Below the pieces are notes generated by a model. That model had not been told where the DNA came from. It made no database searches and was given only the letters and a program-made list of their open reading frames with translations. From positions 47,066,429 to 47,130,428 of the forward strand of contig NC_090709.1 of the NCBI RefSeq assembly GCF_040954835.1: a stretch of 64,000 nt of DNA, read 5' to 3'. Of this stretch, positions 58,813-64,000 are shown in pieces (within the stretch, counting starts at the first letter, position 1; each line of letters opens with the position of its first letter). The translations under genes were made by a program, and so were the position numbers. This stretch comes from Lepisosteus oculatus (Eukaryota; Chordata; Actinopteri; Semionotiformes; Lepisosteidae).

Positions 58813-59559
58813 AGGGCTGGTAGGAGAGGAAAAGAATAACTGCTTCTTTTTTGGTCTTTAGCTACTAAAAGAAAGGAAAAAAATATTTGATTATTATTTT
58901 TTCACCAGTTGTTTTGATCAAATCATTGTAACGCAGTGCCATATTAAGGTATAATATGTACATGAACGTCATGTCTGAGTCGAAGATGGCAGCTGAGTAT
59001 CGCTGGAGGACAGTTCATCATGAGTGGGTAAGCCTGCATAATGAGGGAGAAGAGATCAGCCTCTCTGACGCAGTGTCCAGTGACACTAACCTTCTGTCCT
59101 ACTGTTCTCTGCTAATGTAGGGGGTGAATGTTTATTTAGGTGAATGTAAGGTTTCATTCTTGTAAAATATTTCCGAGCACTTTTTTTGTTGCTGAAAATT
59201 AATCTTGTGCATTTGAATGAATTCAGATATTGTCACCTAATTCTATACATTGTTTCATCAGACTAGAACATTTAGAGGAGCTCAATTGCATTTATGAATT
59301 GCATAGTGATAGTATTTCTTTCCGTTTAAATACTTCAGTCAAAAATGTAGAGAAGGTGCTCCTGTTTTCACCATTATAAGAACTGTGATGCACCAGTAAT
59401 ATTTACTCTCACAAAAGTATTGTAATTGTATTGTTCTGTTCTGTAACAATCTTGAGTGACACAAACCTTCTGTTTTACTGCACTACACTTCTCCAGAGGC
59501 CAGTTCAGCACACAAGGATCCTCAGTCAAACAAACACTGCAATCGCTTGATAAAAGCCA
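58813..59559. other. Gene-free stretch
   Basis: Mirrors 3721-4431. Confidence 0.42.
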
Positions 59560-59890
59560 TTCCTCATCCTTTCTCTTAGTATTGGTGCAACTTTTGTATG
59601 CAAAGAAGGCGATTTGACAATGAAAGGTGCAATCATCTTAAAGAGAGTCTTCATGAAGGCATGCACAGCTTAAGGCACATGAAGCTGAATCCGTGAGCTG
59701 ATTGACACAAAACAATGTCGCTTCGCATTATCTGCAAAGCTGTTTTGCTTGTCTGACCACCTCTTCGTACTTTACAGTGAGCGCATATATTTCAGTTTCT
59801 TCTTTTGTATTTTCCTTTCTATTTTACTGTCCCTTTCCCCCATGTGGAGATGTATCCACTGCCAAAACTGCTGTCTGATTATTTAAATTA
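59560..59890 (-). repeat. tRNA-associated module A, right-arm copy
   Basis: Mirror of 3365-3720. Confidence 0.68.
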
Positions 59891-61087
59891 TCTGTAAAAC
59901 TGTTACATGACTTCATCTAATTGTAAATTTATAAGACAGTCTGTGAGACATTTGTGAGAGTAGCTGAATCCCAGGGCTGGTGTGGAATCACACACAGACA
60001 GGTCTTCTGTCAGAGCTGTGTAGCTCTGTCCCACTGCTCAGGGCTACAGACTGGTCAAATGGTCACTATTGTAGACACGACCATCGGACCATCGGCTACA
60101 AATAATCAATATACTGATCATAGTGTCACTACTGGTGTTTATTACATAAATACTATATATAAATAATAAGATAATTCCACACAAATGTGTGTTATAAAAC
60201 ATTTATAAATTTTGGGAGGCTGACATACAGTAAAGAAAGTAATACTGAAGGGCTGGAAGTCCTGGAAAGGGTTAATAGAAACTTCTTGCTTCTGACCTGG
60301 AACAGAGCCCACAACTGCCAGATCAGTGACCCCTGAGCCCAGTTCACAGAGAGGAGAACCAGGAGCTCTTCTCTGTCTCTAAGAGGCTGTGAGGAAGGAG
60401 AAAAGGGGGAGATGTGACTTGAGTCTAGGCTGTTCTGATATAATTCATGAAGCAGCACTGATTGTCTGAATATTTTCTGGTCCTGGATTGTGAAGATAGC
60501 GAGCAGTATGGAGTTGAGCTTCAGTCTGAGTGTTAGTCTACACTGTGAATCTGAATGAGAAGAGAATATTGATTTTTTATTTTGCCTAAGAGAATTTTTC
60601 TTCTTTGCCAGGTGGTGTTACATCCCCTTTAGATACTCTACACAGACTGCCAGAGAGAAGAGGAGAGAGAGAGAGATGGACAGATAAGAGCACACGCAGT
60701 GAGAGAGACATACGTCTTGATTTACTTTGAAGCAAATGTTCATTTCCTTTCTGGAACAAGTTGTTTCTGAACTTCAAGACATTCATACAACTTCTGAAAG
60801 ATAAAATACAAATCTTGCTTATCAGGACAGAAGAAATACTGCAAAAAAATGTCAGTGATTTTTTCTCATTTTAACGAAATGTGCAGAAAAACAACAGCAG
60901 TGCATCTCCATCGTCTTGATTTAGCTTAATACAAGTATTCACTCCCTTTAATGAAAATAAAAACCTGTGAAAGATGAAATAAAGTTCTTGATTATTCTTC
61001 GTCAGTGCAGAAGAAGTACTGCCAGCTGGCAGGAAAATGCCAGTATTTTATTTTCTTAAACTGCAAACGTATGAATGGTGAAAATGT
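59891..61087. other. Gene-free stretch with short internal repeat
   Basis: Mirrors 2346-3364 and a little beyond. The phrase GAAAGAT-AAATACAAATCTTGCTTATCA followed by GAAGAA.TACT occurs near 60795, again diverged near 60970, and near 63050. No gene recognised. Confidence 0.42.
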
Positions 61088-61141
61088 GTCTCTGTGCAGC
61101 TATTAAACAAAGAGCTGGTGGTTCAAGCACACTCAGGGACA
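61088..61141 (+). pseudogene. tRNA-Asn(GTT) remnant, right copy
   Basis: GTCTCTGTG, CAGCTATTAAAC, GCTGGTGGTTCAAGC and AGGGAC. The D arm is deleted as in 2292-2345, and the anticodon is ATT here. Confidence 0.65.
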
Positions 61142-61704
61142 TGCTTCAGATTGTTATGATGTAACATAACCTTCGCTAAAAATTGATGGGCTTTCTTCCC
61201 AAACCCTCTTGAACTTCGCAGGAAATGTGCGTTTTACTTGTGTGGAACTACAAGTAAAGAATTAAGTACCTAAGTCAATGTCCAAGAAAACCATCTTCAC
61301 ATGGGGAATTTTTCTTCAACTGGCTGTTGGGAGAATTCATTTATACACCCGTTGTATCCTTAGCAAAAATATTTTAAAATTAGAACACAGATTTGTTGGA
61401 GAACTTGACAGTCCTTGACAATTATTATTAAATAAGTTTTATACAAATGTGCGTTGCTATTTTAAATATGTACCTTAATTGTAATATATATAAACATAAT
61501 TGCTTTGATATGGATGTTCATTTGAAGAATTTGAGGAAACTATCAAGGATCGCAGAACAACCAAAGATACATTTGGGCATCTGCTATTGGTAAAGATTAA
61601 AGAGTACCATAAGTGTGAAGCTTGCATACACACGAGAGAAAAAAATAGTTTAATGCACTTCATTAAACGGATGGTGTGCTTATCAATCGTGCATAAAATG
61701 TACA
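61142..61704. other. Gene-free stretch with module B
   Basis: Mirrors 1747-2291; 61290-61410 is module B. Confidence 0.45.
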
Positions 61705-61776
61705 TAGCAGAGGATGGTTTCGATCCATCGACCTCTGGGTTATGGGCCCAGCACACTTCCACTGCACCACTCTGCT
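61705..61776 (-). tRNA. tRNA-iMet(CAT), right copy, likely intact
   Basis: 72 nt with the acceptor AGCAGAG/CTCTGCT, A73, an anticodon stem with the three G-C pairs of initiators around CAT, and the T arm GATGG/CCATC with the eukaryotic initiator loop ATCGAAA. The D stem has G-T pairs in place of some C-G pairs. TTTT follows about 10 nt downstream. It is better preserved than 1675-1746. Confidence 0.95.
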
Positions 61777-62219
61777 GACAGTTATCTTAGTGTGATGCAA
61801 CACAACTTTTCTATCTTTGCTTTCGAAAAGTGCGCCCAAGATGAAAAGTCTAAACGGTTAACGCAGACGTCACTTTGAGCACTTGGTCTTTTATAGTACG
61901 AATCATCACAAGCTGCTCTACATTGGCGTGTCTTCAAGATCGTTGTGAACCAAAGCTTCTACTTTCCTAGGCAACTGATTCTTTCGTCATTAATTCCCAA
62001 ATCTTCACTGAGAATCAGTGAAACGAAAACCAAACACACTCACTTCCTAGCGCGAAAGAAAAATGAGTGAAGCATTTGAGAAATAGCAAGAGTAGTCTGA
62101 ACAGCTCCAGCCTATCAACTGCTCTACAAAGAGATCGCTCCCTCTATACCCATTTTATAACACTGAAAATGATTCAGGAAGCACAGCAAAGTTCTAAAAG
62201 CAGAGGTTGAAAAGCATCT
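61777..62219. other. Gene-free stretch, outer edge of right arm
   Basis: Mirrors 1240-1674; nothing recognised. Confidence 0.42.
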
Positions 62220-62268
62220 GAAAAAAAATAAAATAAAAAAGAAATAAATAAAAATAATAATAAAAAAA
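62220..62268 (+). repeat. A-rich simple repeat
   Basis: AAAT/AAAAT-type run of about 49 bp, absent at the mirror position near 1230. Confidence 0.7.
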
Positions 62269-63589
62269 GCGTCTGGATACGTAAAATGTCAATTTATCTA
62301 AGTAACATCTTCAGCTTTGAAAGATTGTAATCCATATATTTTTGTTTCACTCTTTTTTACATAACAGGCTTTCAATAAATAAACTGTATTGTAATGAAGG
62401 CTGCATTAGAAAATGTATATCTACTGTAGCATTGTTAAATAAAATCGGGACATGTGCCAGTCTCGAATTAATCACTCTTTGCAGGCACACTACGGAAACC
62501 TGCAGATGTTCGTTGGGAGAAGTGACTCCTGCAAAGAGTGTTAATCGTCGAGAAAAGCACTCCTCTCGGGAATATATTTCCAATTTCTGAAGAGCCGATT
62601 TTCACGATTTTTTCCCCGATATTTATTTTCCGGTGCGGTTATTGATCGCGTTCGAAAGATGATTTTCATAATGGACGTGTTACCTGCAAAGTCACAGTTA
62701 AACTGTTAATGGCGAAAAGATTCAGAATATTTTTTTTTAGAATACCCATTTAATTTTTTATCATTCTTACAAGCAAATTGTTTATGGAAACGCTAGTGTA
62801 AATTACAGTGTAAATAGACAGGAGCTATTACTATTTTAAACACTAGTTGTGATAGCTGTAGCTCTTATCTGCATCTGAGTTCCCGGTATGAATACTATAG
62901 GTTATAATTTATCTGCTCGGGCTAGGATACGTTCCTGTTTCTCAGTTTGATCAAATATGTATATTGTTAAACCCTGCGAATTGAAAAAAACGGTGTCGGT
63001 GGCTCTGCACTTTAATCATTTAGCGCTATCTATACAGCTTGCGAAAGATGAAACACAAATCTTGCTTATCAGTGAAGAAGAGTTACTCCCAGCAGGCCAG
63101 CTAATACAGCAAAGTTTTTTTTCACCCTGACCCAGAGAATGGAGAAAAGAGAGGCGCCTGTGGCTCTGCAGTTTAATCAATTTGTGAGTTCGGCGGTTAA
63201 CTGAAAGAATGGTAAACGGAGCTCGCCCCAGCCAATCCTTATTCTTTTAAAGAGGAGAAAAATTAACTTTGCCGGCATTTTTACAAGCTATAAAAGATAG
63301 CACAGAAAAAAAACACTCTACAGATTATTTTTTGGAGCCGAAGCAGCGATGTCCTTTCCGATTCAATTGATAAAGCTCACCCAGTGAATACTGTTAACAG
63401 AATGTGAAAGCATGGTCAACTTTGTAACTGCAACCACAGGAAAAACAGCAAGAAGCAGACTCCATTCTCCATTTAAATCTGTCGTGAGAGGTATGTTTTT
63501 TGAATGCATGAAGTCAATCCCACGATCGCTTTTGAACTTGGACAAAGTACTTCCAAAGGAGCGCTGTATGCAAAGATTTAACAAGCTCA
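62269..63589. other. Gene-free stretch beyond the palindrome
   Basis: Arm similarity ends near 62455. Overlapping 60-87 codon frames on both strands match nothing I know. Confidence 0.42.
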
Positions 63590-63860
63590 ACCCCCGCCAA
63601 TGATTCGGTGTGAAGAAGCAGAACATTCAAGTTTCACAGACAGAAGCAGCACGCCACCATAACCAACATTAAAACGAAGGGCACACTACGATTTGCATTG
63701 ACACAAAAGTGATCTCGGCTGATGTCGTTCCCTGCATAACGCAAAAAGTGGCAAAGCGCATTTGGGTTGAGAGGACGCAAGTAGGTTTTTGTTTTCTGCC
63801 TTGATGTCAAGCTGACAAAGTATCTTTAAACACTTTGCTTAGTTTCTCGAGAGACTGCTG
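63590..63860 (+). repeat. Module D, copy 2
   Basis: Partner of 46780-47060 on the same strand (ATTCGGTGTGAAGAAGCAG, GCACACTACGATTTGCA, GTTCCCTGCATAACGC, TCTGCCTTGATGTCAAGCT). Confidence 0.72.
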
Positions 63861-63872
63861 AACAGCGTAGGA

Positions 63873-64000
63873 TCTACACACACATGAGGAGACTGATGGA
63901 ACACGTACACATCTTTAGGGTGGTAATTACTTAACAACAGGCTATACACTTATAAGGCTACACAGGACACTAAAACTACTACGACACTATTTATATATGG
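63873..64000 (-). repeat. Gypsy LTR fragment at window edge, fossil
   Basis: Closely resembles 15400-15540 (shared: GAACACGTACACATCTTTAG and GGTGGTAATTACTTAACAAC). It is part of an LTR of the same Gypsy family, running off the window. Confidence 0.8.

Overview
This window looks like nuclear DNA from a ray-finned fish. The evidence is intron-bearing eukaryotic tRNA genes of vertebrate type, Tc1-like DD34E transposons, CR1/L2-type LINEs, a vertebrate Ty3/Gypsy element and AT-rich non-coding DNA. I cannot name the species. No host protein-coding gene can be supported. The longest intact reading frame that makes sense is a 339-residue Tc1-type transposase.

The dominant structure is a giant imperfect palindrome. 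A left arm of about 24.9 kb (about 1060-25945) recurs inverted as a right arm of about 31.4 kb (about 31033-62455) around a single-copy spacer of about 5.1 kb. Matching landmarks in mirror order are tRNA-iMet, a tRNA-Asn remnant, a tRNA-Leu remnant, an L2 fragment, tRNA-Arg(TCT), a Tc1 element carrying a nested LINE, a CpG-rich patch, a Gypsy element, an anticodon-less tRNA-Ile, a large LTR, tRNA-Ile(TAT), a tRNA-Lys remnant, a tRNA-Leu remnant, a LINE tail and tRNA-Thr. The right arm is longer because it alone carries a complete Tc1 (41075-42703), a 1.4-kb LTR (50411-51857) and a block of about 3.6 kb (about 45687-49262). Both insertions have clean empty sites in the left arm, so they came after the arms parted. 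The Gypsy element, the Tc1+LINE nest and the other LTR are in both arms and are older. By eye, similarity runs from about 88-94% in some tRNA pairs near the edges to apparently 100% over some interior hundreds of bases.

The window is a tRNA locus: about 25 tRNA genes or remnants. Seven can fold as complete or nearly complete cloverleaves: Arg(TCT) twice, iMet (right arm), Ile(TAT) (left), Thr(CGT) (left), Lys(TTT) and Ala(CGC) (spacer). The left iMet copy is marginal. The rest are decayed copies of Asp, Ser, Asn, Leu, Arg, Lys, Ala, Thr and Ile. Decay is reciprocal between arms: iMet is better on the right, Ile and Thr on the left. Several short non-coding modules recur beside different tRNAs, so the locus seems to have grown by repeated duplication of tRNA-bearing units before the whole was inverted and doubled. 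A smaller inverted repeat, with tRNA-Ile(TAT) sequences at its outer ends, is nested in each arm.

Other points are a 340-bp strand-skewed tract at 48851-49190 (C 32%, G 5%), a left-arm-only 244-250 bp tandem duplication, tRNA remnants with changed anticodons, and fossil Gypsy pieces in the spacer and at the window's right edge. Whether the palindrome is real or an assembly fold-back cannot be decided from sequence alone.
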